A stretch of DNA of 64,000 nucleotides from Roseovarius arcticus (GTDB taxonomy: Bacteria; Pseudomonadota; Alphaproteobacteria; Rhodobacterales; Rhodobacteraceae). The notes beneath the pieces were generated by a model. That model made no database searches, was not told the origin of the DNA, and saw only the letters and a program-made list of their open reading frames with translations. Every line of letters begins with the position of its first letter. The stretch's first letter is position 1. Location of the stretch: positions 3,720,001 through 3,784,000 of the forward strand of contig NZ_SZZN01000001.1 in assembly GCF_006125015.1 (NCBI RefSeq), in the 5' to 3' direction. Position numbers and translations under genes: made by a program. Positions 24,843-34,058 of this stretch are shown one piece after another.

Positions 24843-26215
24843 TGAACAATCTCCATGTCGGACGCGGCTGGAGCGGCAGCGGGCGTCGTCTCGGGCGCGC
24901 TCAGATAGCCAGTCACCGAATTTTTTAGCTGAAATACGTCGCGCGCTGCCTGCATTACATCTTCGGCCGTGACTGCCGACAGGATGCCGGGCCAGTCTTG
25001 GACGTCCTGAATTGTCAGGCCGGATGCGAGGGCGGCGCCGTATTGATTGGCCAGTCCATTCACGTCGTCGCGGGCATAGATTTGTGCGGCCCGGACCTGC
25101 ATCTTGATACGTTCCAGCTGTGCGGCGTCGACACCGTTTTTCATGAAGCCTTGTAGGACCGCGTCCATCGCCGCCTCCGCCTCGGGCAGGGTAACGCCGG
25201 GGACAGGCACGACCGCCATCTTGAACGTGGTGTCATCGAGTGATTCGCCATCGTACCAGACCGACGATTGCACCGCGATTTGCGTGTCAAACTGCAGCTT
25301 TTCGGCCATCAGGGATGTGGTGCCACCGCCCAGTATTTCGGCCAGCACGGTCAACGCTGCGGCGCGCGTCTGATCGCCGCTGTCCCGCTCGGGCGCGAGG
25401 TAGGAGCGGACGAGATACGGCTGCGATACGCGCGGGTCTTCCATGCTCAGGCGGCGCGCGGCCATCTGGCGCGGCTCTTGCGGGCGGCTGCGCTGGGGCA
25501 GATCAGGGTTGGCGGGGATCACGCCGTAGTATTCTTGCGCCAGCGCCAGCACGTCATCGGGCACCACATCGCCTGCAACCACGACGATGGCGTCGTTGGG
25601 GGCGTAATAGGTGCTGTAAAAGCTCTTGGCATCGTCCAGCGTCAGCAGTGGCATCTCGTTCTTCCAGCCGATTACCGGCGTGCCGTAGCGGTGGTTCAGG
25701 AACTGCGCCGCGCCCAATTGCTCGCGAAAGAGCGCGCCTGCGTCGTTCTCGACGCGCATGTTGCGTTCTTCGATGATGACGTCGCGCTCGGTTGCAACAT
25801 TCTGTTCGTCCAGCTTCAGATTTACCATACGGTCGGATTCCATCCGCATCATCAGCTCTAGCCGGTCGGCGGCGATGCGCTGGTAGTAGGCGGTGAAATC
25901 ATAGCTGGTGAAGGCGTTGTCGTTACCGCCCTGCTTGGCCACTGTGGCCGAAAATTCGCCGGGTGCGAGGGTGTCGGTCCCCTTGAACAAAAGGTGCTCG
26001 AGGAAATGCGCGACGCCCGAGCTGCCCGGAGGCTCGTCTGCCGATCCGGCACGATACCAGACCATGTGCGTGACAACGGGTGCGCGATGATCCTCAATCA
26101 CGACCAGCTGCAGGCCGTTGTCCAGAGTATAGCTGCTGACTTGGTCCAAGCCGGTATCCTGCGCGGCGGCTGTCATGGGTAAAAGAAACATGAAAGCGAT
26201 CGAAAGGGCGCGCAT
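24839..26215 (-). CDS. M16 zinc metallopeptidase, catalytic subunit
   Basis: A 458-residue secreted zinc peptidase of the M16B type. The signal peptide ends TAAAQ. The inverted zinc motif is HFLEH (His70, Glu73, His74) and the third ligand is in TERDVIIEERNMR, probably Glu150. It is a periplasmic protease likely cutting short peptides with its inactive partner. The ATG at 26215 follows a CGGAG site; a TTG six bases upstream is less likely. It sits at the distal end of the rsmB-to-M16 string, separated from the lipoprotein gene by 180 bases that hold a strong hairpin, so it may have its own promoter. Confidence 0.93.
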   Translation of the reverse strand: MRALSIAFMFLLPMTAAAQDTGLDQVSSYTLDNGLQLVVIEDHRAPVVTHMVWYRAGSADEPPGSSGVAHFLEHLLFKGTDTLAPGEFSATVAKQGGNDNAFTSYDFTAYYQRIAADRLELMMRMESDRMVNLKLDEQNVATERDVIIEERNMRVENDAGALFREQLGAAQFLNHRYGTPVIGWKNEMPLLTLDDAKSFYSTYYAPNDAIVVVAGDVVPDDVLALAQEYYGVIPANPDLPQRSRPQEPRQMAARRLSMEDPRVSQPYLVRSYLAPERDSGDQTRAAALTVLAEILGGGTTSLMAEKLQFDTQIAVQSSVWYDGESLDDTTFKMAVVPVPGVTLPEAEAAMDAVLQGFMKNGVDAAQLERIKMQVRAAQIYARDDVNGLANQYGAALASGLTIQDVQDWPGILSAVTAEDVMQAARDVFQLKNSVTGYLSAPETTPAAAPAASDMEIVQ

Positions 26216-26339
26216 AAGCAAACTCCGGCTTGGTTCGGTCCTGCGGGCGCAGGCGGCATCTGTTAGATACAGTGCGCCTCGCCCAGTGCAACCCGCGATG
26301 CCAGTTCCGTGATCGCCAGAGGCGTAGATTTTGAAGTAA

Positions 26340-26371
26340 CTGCGCCCCGGACCGTGTCGGCCGGGGCGCAG
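26340..26371 (-). terminator. Strong hairpin terminating the rsmB-lspA-DUF3035 string
   Basis: CTGCGCCCCGG (26340-26350) pairs perfectly with CCGGGGCGCAG (26361-26371), an 11-bp stem with a 10-base loop. It lies 25 bases beyond the DUF3035 stop on the minus strand. Only a partial T-run follows on the minus strand (TTACTTC), so it may attenuate rather than fully stop transcription. Confidence 0.65.
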
Positions 26372-26395
26372 TTGCGCGGAAATCTGGCCGGGCGT

Positions 26396-26911
26396 CTATT
26401 CGGGCGGCGGCGCCGAGGGCGTGATCACGCCGCTGCGCGTCATCCGGCTTTGCTCGGCCTGACTGTCGAGCCATTGTTTCTTGTAGGCGTCGGTGTAGTC
26501 ATCGTTCGGCCCGATGTTAAAAATGTTTACCCGGCCATGGCGGCGGCGCGTCTGTGCATCCTCGACTGCCAGTTCCTGCCGGACACCAGGCGTCACGCCA
26601 AAGCGGCCCGTATGGTTCACGAGGCCGCCGTCACCAGCGCCGACAGAGCCCGGCACAGGTGCTGCAAGACTGCCGCCAAGTGCGGCAACGCCCTCGGCAC
26701 GCGGATTGGAATCGACCAGATTGACGCCGCCCGGCGTGGGCGCGGGCAGGGCGTTATATGTCTGGGGCGTCTGCAAGGGGCCGGTAGGCAGGACTGTGAA
26801 TTCGTCCGGCCCGTTACCATCGTTTTTGATGCGGGTCAGCGTGCCATCGCCTCGCCCGCAGGCAGCGACGGCCAATACCATCAGGGAAAGTGTCAGGATG
26901 CTGCGGCGCAT
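26396..26911 (-). CDS. DUF3035 family lipoprotein
   Basis: A 171-residue lipoprotein with a clear lipobox (LMVLAVAAC-GRG). The mature part is Pro/Gly-rich with the family motif DEFTVLPTGPLQTPQTYNALPAPTPGG (shown here in outline) and a C-terminal YKKQWLDSQAEQSR helix. Function unknown; DUF3035 is restricted to alphaproteobacteria. It lies 59 bases downstream of lspA, whose enzyme matures such lipoproteins. Confidence 0.88.
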   Translation of the reverse strand: MRRSILTLSLMVLAVAACGRGDGTLTRIKNDGNGPDEFTVLPTGPLQTPQTYNALPAPTPGGVNLVDSNPRAEGVAALGGSLAAPVPGSVGAGDGGLVNHTGRFGVTPGVRQELAVEDAQTRRRHGRVNIFNIGPNDDYTDAYKKQWLDSQAEQSRMTRSGVITPSAPPPE

Positions 26912-26970
26912 GGGGTCTGCCCTTCTTTCACAAAGTGTCGCGGGATGTTTACCGCAATAGCGCAGGAAGG

Positions 26971-27441
26971 TCACGCAGGCTTTTTACTGGGACTAAGGAT
27001 GACCATACCGATCGCGCCAACAAAGATCGTGATGTCGGCGACATTGAACGCATAGGGATTATTAAACCCGCAGCAGGAGGTGTTTATAAAGTCGGCGACC
27101 GCGCCATAGAGCATGCGGTCGACCACGTTGCCGAGCGCCCCGCCCACCAGCATCCCGGCGGCAACTTTTTGCCATTTTCCGCCCGGCTCGTGATGCACCC
27201 ACCACAGGACAGCGCACGAGATGGCGACCGCGACGGCAATCAAAATCCAGCGCGTCAGGGGCGAATCCCCAGCCAATAGGCCGAAATTAATGCCGTAATT
27301 CCACGCCATTCGCAGCGTCAGCAGCGGCGGCGCAACCTCGATCGTGCCCAGAGTGCGCAGGTCCATCCAATGCACGACCAGATACTTGGTGGCCTGATCG
27401 ACCAAAAATACCCAGAAGGCCGTCCAGAATACGGTTTTCAT
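26971..27441 (-). CDS. lspA: Lipoprotein signal peptidase (signal peptidase II)
   Basis: A 156-residue inner membrane aspartyl peptidase with four transmembrane helices. The catalytic aspartates are in GALGNVVDRM and FNVADI, in the correct conserved blocks. It removes signal peptides from prolipoproteins after diacylglyceryl modification. It is the gene after purH (27 bases) and before a lipoprotein gene. Confidence 0.96.
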   Translation of the reverse strand: MKTVFWTAFWVFLVDQATKYLVVHWMDLRTLGTIEVAPPLLTLRMAWNYGINFGLLAGDSPLTRWILIAVAVAISCAVLWWVHHEPGGKWQKVAAGMLVGGALGNVVDRMLYGAVADFINTSCCGFNNPYAFNVADITIFVGAIGMVILSPSKKPA

Positions 27442-27468
27442 CGGCGTCCCTCCTCAGGCACAGCAGTA

Positions 27469-29058
27469 TTAGTGACGGAAGTGGCGCATGCCTGTGAGAA
27501 CCATGGCGAGACCGGCCTCATCGGCGGCGGCAATCACCTCGTCGTCGCGCATAGAGCCGCCGGGATGGATAACGGCAGTCGCGCCCGCCTCGGCTGCGGC
27601 CAGCAGGCCATCGGCAAAGGGAAAGAACGCGTCAGAGGCGACCACGCTGCCGTTGGTCAAGGGCGCCTCTAGGCCCAATGCGTCGGCCATGTCCTGCGAT
27701 TTGCGCGCGGCGATGCGGCTGCTGTCTATCCGGCTCATCTGGCCAGCACCGACGCCGACTGTTGCGCCGTTTTTCACATAGACGATGGCGTTGGATTTAA
27801 CGTGTTTGGCGACCTTCCATGCAAACAGCATATCGGCCATCTCGGCATTGGTGGGCTGCCGCTTGGTCACGACTTTCAGGTCATCGGTGGCCAAATACCC
27901 GTTATCCTTGTCCTGCATCAGATATCCGCCAGATACCTGCCGGATCGTCTGGGCAGCGGCGCGCGGATCGGCCATGCCGTCTGTGATTAGCAGGCGCAGG
28001 TTCTTTTTGGCCTCAAAGATCTTGCGCGCATCGTCGTCCGCGCCGGGGGCAATGACGACCTCGGTAAATATCTGCGCGATTTCCTCAGCGGTGGCGCCGT
28101 CTAGCGGCTGGTTCAACGCGATGATCCCGCCAAAGGCCGACGTGCGGTCACAGTCGAACGCGCGGAGATAGGCCTCCTTCAGCGTTGGCGCGCGCGCCAC
28201 ACCGCAGGGGTTAGCGTGCTTGATGATTGCGCAGGCAGGGCCGTCCGCGCTGGCAAACTCGCTGGCCAATTCGAACGCGGCATCCGTGTCGTTGATATTG
28301 TTATAGCTCAGCGCCTTGCCCTGAAGCTGGCGGGCGGTTGCCACGCCGGGGCGGGCGCTACCGTCCAGGTAAAAGCTGGCCGATTGGTGCGGGTTCTCGC
28401 CATAACGCAACTCTTGGGCCAGCGTGCCGGCGACGGTGCGGCGGCGGGGGGCTTTGTCGCCCTGCTGCGCCGCCATCCAAGTCGATACGGCCGAATCGTA
28501 GGCGGCGGTGCGCGAATAGGCGGTCATCGCTAGTTTCTGGCGAAAGGCGAGTGCCGTGCCGCCATCGTTCGCGTTCATCTCGGCCAGCAGCGGGGCGTAG
28601 TCCTCGACATCGACGACTACAGTCACAAACCCATGGTTCTTGGCAGCGGCGCGGATCATCGCCGGACCGCCGATGTCGATATTCTCGATGCAGGTGTCGT
28701 AGTCTGCGCCGCCGGCTACCGTGCTTTCGAACGGATAGAGGTTCACGACCAGCAAATCGATCGCGCCGATGCCGTGCTGCTCCATCGCCTTAACATGATC
28801 GCCGTTGTCCCTCAGCGCCAGTAGACCACCATGCACGGCCGGATGCAGCGTCTTGACCCGTCCGTCCATCATTTCGGGAAAACCTGTCACATCGGCCACA
28901 TCGCGCACCTCTAGGCCCGCATCGCGCAGCGCCTTTGCACTGCCCCCGGTGCTAAGAAGCTCGACACCCTGCGCGGCCAGCGCGCGGCCCAGATCAATCA
29001 GCCCCGTTTTGTCCGATACGGATAGAAGGGCGCGGCGGATGGGGGCGATATCGGTCAT
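27469..29058 (-). CDS. purH: Bifunctional AICAR transformylase/IMP cyclohydrolase
   Basis: A 529-residue enzyme that carries out the last two steps of purine synthesis, formylating AICAR and closing the ring to IMP. The N-terminal IMP cyclohydrolase (MGS-like) domain is marked by [13 protein letters not shown], and [37 protein letters not shown] belongs to the link region (quoted in parts). The transformylase domain has [20 protein letters not shown] and the C-terminal [14 protein letters not shown]. Length and motifs are complete. It lies 24 bases after the heparinase-type gene. Confidence 0.97.
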   Translation of the reverse strand: MTDIAPIRRALLSVSDKTGLIDLGRALAAQGVELLSTGGSAKALRDAGLEVRDVADVTGFPEMMDGRVKTLHPAVHGGLLALRDNGDHVKAMEQHGIGAIDLLVVNLYPFESTVAGGADYDTCIENIDIGGPAMIRAAAKNHGFVTVVVDVEDYAPLLAEMNANDGGTALAFRQKLAMTAYSRTAAYDSAVSTWMAAQQGDKAPRRRTVAGTLAQELRYGENPHQSASFYLDGSARPGVATARQLQGKALSYNNINDTDAAFELASEFASADGPACAIIKHANPCGVARAPTLKEAYLRAFDCDRTSAFGGIIALNQPLDGATAEEIAQIFTEVVIAPGADDDARKIFEAKKNLRLLITDGMADPRAAAQTIRQVSGGYLMQDKDNGYLATDDLKVVTKRQPTNAEMADMLFAWKVAKHVKSNAIVYVKNGATVGVGAGQMSRIDSSRIAARKSQDMADALGLEAPLTNGSVVASDAFFPFADGLLAAAEAGATAVIHPGGSMRDDEVIAAADEAGLAMVLTGMRHFRH

Positions 29059-29082
29059 ATGGTGATCCTGCGTGTTGGCGTG

Positions 29083-30909
29083 TCAATCGTCGTATTGGTC
29101 GCCGTTCGGGGCGGGATACAGCGCGTCCTGCGCCAGATCACGGATGCTGATCGGCGTATCTTGAGCCTTGGCCAGCGACCATCTGATGCGGCCCGCATAC
29201 TCTAGCGCGCGCCCGGATAAAACTATCTGTTTGGCCGCACGGGGGCTAAGTCGCGATTTTTCTAGATAAACTGACGGCTCCAGCGTGATTCGTGCCCGCG
29301 CATCGGTGCGAAATACCCAGATTTCGCCACTGCGCAGCGCCAATGATACCGCCGCGCCGCCCATGTCGATGTTCGCATCCACCTCTGGGTGCAGGTGGAA
29401 ATGGATCTGGTAAGGCACGCCCTGCATGCGGTTTGCATCCATCGCCTTATCAAAGCGGCGCTTGTCCCCATCGCTCAGCGCCAGCAGCATGTCCTCGCCC
29501 GCGACGCCACGCCCGTCAAAGGTCATCTCTACCGTGCGCGCGTGGGTCAGGCCAAAGCTGGGCACGTAACCGTCATGCCCGCCCTCAAAGCGCACCCCGT
29601 CGGACGCATGGCTCATCTGAACCGGCACGTCGCGCGGTGCTTGCGTCAGCCATTCGGCCTCGGCGCCGGGATTGCCCAAACGGGCGCTTGATTCGCCCCC
29701 TACAACGAGGGTGGAGTGCGAGGGTGTTGCACGCCCCGCCCGCCGCCAGTCCGCGCCAAAGCTGGCGCCGGAGCCGCAATTGACAATCACCGGGCGGCGG
29801 CCCGACGTCAGCTCAAACGCCATGGTCGAGGCATGCGCGCCCGCCGATGCCGCGCCTTTGGGCGGCGGCGCTGCGTCGATGATAACTGATGTGCGCCCGG
29901 CGCTGAGGCGGGCATAGCCCATGGCCAGCCCGTCCTTGCGGCGGCCCTTGGTGCCGCTGGCTGCCAGCGCAGTATCCAGCCGCCCTTCTAGCCCGCGCCC
30001 GCCGCCATGAAACCGCGCCAGCCCTCCATCAGCGTGCCGCAGTGTGCGCAGGGTGGGGGCGATGCGTGCGGTCGCAGCGGCCAGCGAGGGCGCCTTGATG
30101 CCTGCCTCGCCCAGCGCCGCGGCGGCCCATGTTAGCAAGGTAAATACGTCCAGCAACTCCTCGGGGTTGCGGGTGGGCAGGTGGCCTGCCTCGCCAATAT
30201 GCGCGTCGCATTCGCGGCTCAGTGCGCGGGCGGCGGGGGCGATGTAGCGGTCCATTCCCTCTAGCGCGATCCCGGCATAGATGAGCCCGGTCAATGCCTC
30301 AAAGCGGGGCAGGCCCGGTACAGTCGCGTGCCAGCGTTTGCCCAAAAACAGCGTTTGCTGCGCCATCGAGCGATAGAAGGCATCCGACGCTGGTTTTTCC
30401 TGACCGGCGAGGAGAAAGAGCGCGTGATTAATCCAGCGTATCATGCGCCGACCGGTCAAGTCGGGCGACCAGCCGGGGCCGCGCCCTTTTCCGTGCCGCT
30501 CAATCCAACTTTGAGTCCAGTTTTGCGCGCAGACCCGCGCGGGCGCGTCCCCAGCGGCGGCCAGATCATCCAGCCAGCCAAATCCGTGCGCCTCGGCGGC
30601 AAATGCGGCGCTGGGCGCGTCCAGGTCCCACGGCGCCGTATCGAGGCTATGCACCAGATTCCCGGCAAACATAAAATTGCCCGCCGTCAGCTGCCGCCCG
30701 CGGGCAAAGCTGCCGATCGTGCGCGGCTCGGGCGAGGATACGAAAGCGGTCGCAGGTCGCGCCCATGCCGCGCGCCGCGCCGCGATGCGGTTTTGCAGCC
30801 TCGTCCATTTCGCGCGGATCGTGCCTTCTGGTGCCATGCGCCTCGTCTCCGGACGCTCTTGGTGGCGCCGCCTCGGGCGGATCATATCGCGCAGCCACGC
30901 CCAAGTCAC
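29083..30909 (-). CDS. Heparinase II/III family protein
   Basis: A 608-residue protein with an N-terminal alpha/alpha toroid (residues about 70-300) and a C-terminal beta-sandwich (about 320-560), the heparinase II/III plan. Diagnostic strings are EPRTIGSFARGRQLTAGNF, HSTLVVGGESSARLG and AHASTMAFELTSGRRPVIVNCG (in parts). The family splits acidic polysaccharides by beta-elimination, but these Rhodobacterales members have no signal peptide and their substrate is unknown. It always seems to sit between rsmB and purH in this group. Several ATGs lie in the first 25 codons; the first is used here. Confidence 0.88.
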   Translation of the reverse strand: MTWAWLRDMIRPRRRHQERPETRRMAPEGTIRAKWTRLQNRIAARRAAWARPATAFVSSPEPRTIGSFARGRQLTAGNFMFAGNLVHSLDTAPWDLDAPSAAFAAEAHGFGWLDDLAAAGDAPARVCAQNWTQSWIERHGKGRGPGWSPDLTGRRMIRWINHALFLLAGQEKPASDAFYRSMAQQTLFLGKRWHATVPGLPRFEALTGLIYAGIALEGMDRYIAPAARALSRECDAHIGEAGHLPTRNPEELLDVFTLLTWAAAALGEAGIKAPSLAAATARIAPTLRTLRHADGGLARFHGGGRGLEGRLDTALAASGTKGRRKDGLAMGYARLSAGRTSVIIDAAPPPKGAASAGAHASTMAFELTSGRRPVIVNCGSGASFGADWRRAGRATPSHSTLVVGGESSARLGNPGAEAEWLTQAPRDVPVQMSHASDGVRFEGGHDGYVPSFGLTHARTVEMTFDGRGVAGEDMLLALSDGDKRRFDKAMDANRMQGVPYQIHFHLHPEVDANIDMGGAAVSLALRSGEIWVFRTDARARITLEPSVYLEKSRLSPRAAKQIVLSGRALEYAGRIRWSLAKAQDTPISIRDLAQDALYPAPNGDQYDD

Positions 30910-30930
30910 CGAAGGATTGCTAAAATCGGA

Positions 30931-32190
30931 TCAGGTGCGCAGCAGCGCGATGTAGAAGCCATCCATGCCGCCCAGATCGCCCCAGTAATCGGGGCGCAGC
31001 CGTAGCCCGCCCTCTTCGGTAATCCAAGCGGGGTCTATCCCGGGCAGATTAAGCGCGGCGCGGTCCACTGATAGCGAGGAATGGCGCACCAGCGCCTCGT
31101 CGATCTGGCATTCGCCCTCGTCCGGCAGCAGCGAGCAGGTACAATAGAGCAGTCGGCCTCCCGGCTTTAGCAAGCCCAGCGCGCGGTCCAGCATCGCGGC
31201 CTGAAGCGCGATCAGATCGCCGATTTCGGAGCCATCGCGCGCGTAGGGCAGGTCGGGATGCCGCCTAATCGTACCGGTGGCCGAGCACGGCGCGTCCAGC
31301 AGGATCGCATCATAGCTGCCCTCATGGGTCAGTGCGTCGCCCGTCACGAGGCCCGCGTTCAGCCCCGTGCGCGCCAGGTTTTCGCGCACCCGCGCCATCC
31401 GGGCGTCTGATATATCCAGTGCTGTCACATCTGCGCCAGTCGCCGCCAGTTGCAGCGTTTTGCCGCCCGGCGCGGCGCACATGTCCAGTACAGCCTCGCC
31501 CGGCAGGGCGGCCAAGACGCGCGCGGGAATCGCGGCGGCGGCGTCCTGCACCCACCAGTCGCCGGCCTCGTAGCCGGGCAGCGCGCTGATCTGGCCCGCG
31601 TCTTGCAGCCGGACCGACCCCGTCGGAAGCGCCGTGCCACCGACAGCCTGCGCCAGTGCGTTTGCATCGCCTTTGGGTGTCAAATCCAGCGGCGCGCCTG
31701 CGAAATGTGCAGCCTCAAAGCCTGCCACAGCGGTGGCGTCATACGCCTCAGTCAGGGGGCCGCGCAGCCAGTCGGACAGATGCGGCACCGGTAGATTGGC
31801 CCATTCGGCTGGGCCATCGGCCGCCACTTTGCGAAGTACGGCGTTGACCAGCCCCTTTAGCCGGGCAAAGCGCGCATTTCCTGCGATCAGGCCCACACAT
31901 TCGTTAACGACGCCGTGCGCGTCACCGCCATGGCAAAGCTCTGTCGTGCCCAAACGCAGGATGTTCATCACCGGCAGGGGGGGCGGCTTGCGTAGGTGTT
32001 TGGCCAGAAGCGTGTCTGCCCGCTCCATACCTTTGAGGGTTTGCGTCGCGAGGCGCTGGGCGCGGGCGCGGTCCGGCGCCTGCAGCCGGTCCAGCGCGCC
32101 GGTGGCCAAAAGTTCGGACATCTGGCGATGCTCGCCCAATATCTGGTCCAGCAGGTGGGCGGCGGCGGCGCGCGGCGATGGCGTGGGCAT
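30931..32190 (-). CDS. rsmB: 16S rRNA (cytosine-967-C5)-methyltransferase RsmB
   Basis: A 419-residue RNA methyltransferase. The N-terminal NusB-like helical domain (about 1-140) has RAAAAHLLDQIL. The SAM site is LDMCAAPGGKTLQLA, the catalytic region includes DAPCSATGTIRRHPD, and the second cysteine is in CTCSLLPDEGE. These match RsmB/NSUN-type enzymes. Start at 32190 follows AAGGA; the in-frame upstream part is not conserved. It is the first gene of the leftward rsmB-heparinase-purH-lspA-DUF3035 unit and is divergent from the DUF1674 gene. Confidence 0.94.
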   Translation of the reverse strand: MPTPSPRAAAAHLLDQILGEHRQMSELLATGALDRLQAPDRARAQRLATQTLKGMERADTLLAKHLRKPPPLPVMNILRLGTTELCHGGDAHGVVNECVGLIAGNARFARLKGLVNAVLRKVAADGPAEWANLPVPHLSDWLRGPLTEAYDATAVAGFEAAHFAGAPLDLTPKGDANALAQAVGGTALPTGSVRLQDAGQISALPGYEAGDWWVQDAAAAIPARVLAALPGEAVLDMCAAPGGKTLQLAATGADVTALDISDARMARVRENLARTGLNAGLVTGDALTHEGSYDAILLDAPCSATGTIRRHPDLPYARDGSEIGDLIALQAAMLDRALGLLKPGGRLLYCTCSLLPDEGECQIDEALVRHSSLSVDRAALNLPGIDPAWITEEGGLRLRPDYWGDLGGMDGFYIALLRT

Positions 32191-32256
32191 GTCGTATCCT
32201 TGCTGATTGGCGATTGCGGCGTATATCAAGGGTACGCTCGCAAAGGAACCCATGCC

Positions 32257-32457
32257 ATGACAGACCGCCACAATACGATTGCAAAGCAACCCACCGATTT
32301 GCCACCCGCTGCGCAGCGCGCGCTGGCCGAGGCAGAAGAGCGCCGATTGAAAGCCGATGCCACCGACCTGCCCACCGAACTGGGCGGTCGCAAGGATGGG
32401 CTAGAGGCCGTGCGCTATGGCGATTGGGAGAAGAAGGGTATTGCGATCGATTTCTAG
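32257..32457 (+). CDS. DUF1674/SDHAF4-type succinate dehydrogenase assembly factor
   Basis: A 66-residue protein with the family's C-terminal signature GDWEKKGIAIDF and a preceding PTELGGRKDGLEAVRYG. The family includes eukaryotic SDHAF4 (Sdh8), which protects the flavinylated SdhA subunit, and alphaproteobacterial relatives. An AAAGGA site precedes the ATG at 32257. The open frame extends far upstream through rsmB but that is not used. Confidence 0.9.
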   Translation: MTDRHNTIAKQPTDLPPAAQRALAEAEERRLKADATDLPTELGGRKDGLEAVRYGDWEKKGIAIDF

Positions 32458-32460
32458 CCC

Positions 32461-32489
32461 TTGACGCTGCTTGTGCCGCTGCGCATCCT
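32461..32489 (+). promoter_or_regulatory. Candidate promoter of thiMED
   Basis: TTGACG (32461-32466) and CATCCT (32484-32489) with exactly 17 bases between. Initiation near 32496 would start at the TPP aptamer. The -10 is weak. Confidence 0.4.
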
Positions 32490-32495
32490 GCCCTT

Positions 32496-32575
32496 GTAAC
32501 AGGGGCGCCCGCCGCATGGTGGGCTGAGATGCACCCTTCGAACCTGAACCGGATCATGCCGGCGGAGGAAGTTGC
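32496..32575 (+). ncRNA. TPP (THI element) riboswitch
   Basis: The canonical thi-box strings are present: AGGGGCGCCC, GGGCTGAGATG, ACCCTTCGAACCTGAACCGG and ATCATGCCGGCGGAGGAA. They form the two-arm TPP aptamer with the CUGAGA and the ACCUGA-type motifs in the right order and spacing. It directly precedes thiM. It should lower thiMED expression when thiamine diphosphate is plentiful. Confidence 0.97.
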
Positions 32576-32615
32576 GCGCAGATCGGTCCCGTTTAGGGAC
32601 AGACTTGCGGCATGT

Positions 32616-32635
32616 CCCCTGCCTGCGAAGGGGAG
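32616..32635 (+). promoter_or_regulatory. SD-sequestering hairpin of thiM
   Basis: CCCCT (32616-32620) pairs with AGGGG (32629-32633), which covers the Shine-Dalgarno AAGGGGAG (32628-32635) of thiM. An earlier GTCCC/GGGAC hairpin lies between it and the aptamer. No T-run is present, so control at translation start is more likely than termination. Confidence 0.6.
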
Positions 32636-32640
32636 CTAAG

Positions 32641-33429
32641 ATGAACGACGCAGGACAGTATCTGGCGCATATGCGCGCCCGCGCGCCGCTGGTGCAAAAT
32701 ATCACAAATTATGTCGCGATGAACGTCATGGCCAACATCATGTTGGCCGCAGGCGCCAGTCCCGCGATGGCCCATGCTCAGCAGGAGGCGGCAGAGTTCG
32801 CTGGTCTGGCCGATGCGCTCAGCGTCAATATCGGCACGCTTGACCCTGAATGGGTTGTGTCGATGGAGGACGCCGCGCGCGTAATGAACGCAACAAACAA
32901 GCCATGGGTGCTGGACCCCGTTGCCGTCGGCGCGACCGCTTTGCGCCGCGATGCCGGCGCGCGCCTGCTTGCGTTGAAGCCGACCATCATTCGTGGAAAC
33001 GCCTCTGAGATCATCGCGCTCGCGGGCTTTGAGGCCGCGGGCAAGGGCGCCGATACCGCAGACACGGTCAGCGACGCCGAGGACGCGGCGCGCATTCTGG
33101 CCCGCCAGACGGGCGGCGTCGTAGCTGTAACGGGCGAACGCGATTTTATCACAGATGGGCAGGCAGCCTACCGCGTGGCGGGCGGTCATGCGCTGATGCC
33201 GCGAATCACGGTTTTAGGCTGTTCGCTGACCGGAATCGTCGCCGCTTTTGCGGTAGACCAACCCGCATTGCCTGCGACGGTCGGCGCGCTGGCCTACTAT
33301 GGCGTTGCGGGCGAAGTGGCAGGCGAGGTCGCCACTGGCCCGGCCAGCTTCCAGGCCGCCTTCATCGACGCGCTCTATAACCTCGGGCCTGAGGAAGTAT
33401 CCGACCGCGCGCGAATTGAGGTCGTATGA
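32641..33429 (+). CDS. thiM: Hydroxyethylthiazole kinase
   Basis: A 262-residue thiazole kinase, which phosphorylates 4-methyl-5-(2-hydroxyethyl)thiazole for salvage. Family strings are PLVQNITNYVAMNVMAN, SPAMAHAQQEAAEFA, RGNASEIIALAGF and the nucleotide/catalytic region VLGCSLTGIVAAFA. The usual Cys of the GCxxTG loop is kept. The ATG at 32641 overlaps no gene but has AAGGGGAG; it ends in ATGA with thiE. Confidence 0.95.
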   Translation: MNDAGQYLAHMRARAPLVQNITNYVAMNVMANIMLAAGASPAMAHAQQEAAEFAGLADALSVNIGTLDPEWVVSMEDAARVMNATNKPWVLDPVAVGATALRRDAGARLLALKPTIIRGNASEIIALAGFEAAGKGADTADTVSDAEDAARILARQTGGVVAVTGERDFITDGQAAYRVAGGHALMPRITVLGCSLTGIVAAFAVDQPALPATVGALAYYGVAGEVAGEVATGPASFQAAFIDALYNLGPEEVSDRARIEVV

Positions 33430-34058
33430 GGCTAAATAAGCGGCAACTTGGCCCGATTTATTTCGTGACTGACGCGGGCGCGCCTGCGACCGTGCCGGAG
33501 CAGGTGCGCGCCGCTCTTGCCGCAGGCGTGCGCATCATTCAACTTCGCGACAAACACGCCAGTGATGCGGAGTTCGAGAAGCTGGCAGCTGCGCTGCTGC
33601 GCATCACGAGCGCCGCAGGCGCGGCTCTGATCGTCAATGACCGTGTCGACGCCGCGCTAAAGATCGGGGCGAACGGCGTGCATCTGGGGCAGGGCGACGG
33701 GGACGTCGCTGCCATTCGCCGCCGAATCGGGCCTGATATGATCCTGGGGTTGTCGGTGGAAACGCTGGCGCAAATCGGCTCTATACCGCAGGATAGTGTC
33801 GATTATCTTGGCGTTGGACCTCTGCGCGCGACAGCGACCAAGCCGGATGCGGCAGAGCCTTTGGGCATTGACGGCATGGCCCGGATAATCGCGGCCACGC
33901 CGCTACCATGCGTTGCAATCGGCGGGATAAAGCGCGGCGATGCGGCGGCCATTCGGGCGATAGGTGCGGCGGGCATTGCAGTCGTCTCGGCCATATCGCA
34001 GGCGGCCGACATGGAAGGCGCGGCGCGCGCCCTGATCGCAGAATGGGGCCCGGCATGA
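33426..34058 (+). CDS. thiE: Thiamine-phosphate synthase
   Basis: A 210-residue TIM-barrel enzyme that joins HMP-diphosphate and thiazole phosphate. Motifs are IIQLRDKH, LIVNDRVDAAL, GVHLGQGDGDV, YLGVGPLRATATKPDA and the phosphate-binding AIGGIKRGDA with VVSAIS. It overlaps thiM and thiD by four bases each. Confidence 0.95.
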   Translation: MRLNKRQLGPIYFVTDAGAPATVPEQVRAALAAGVRIIQLRDKHASDAEFEKLAAALLRITSAAGAALIVNDRVDAALKIGANGVHLGQGDGDVAAIRRRIGPDMILGLSVETLAQIGSIPQDSVDYLGVGPLRATATKPDAAEPLGIDGMARIIAATPLPCVAIGGIKRGDAAAIRAIGAAGIAVVSAISQAADMEGAARALIAEWGPA

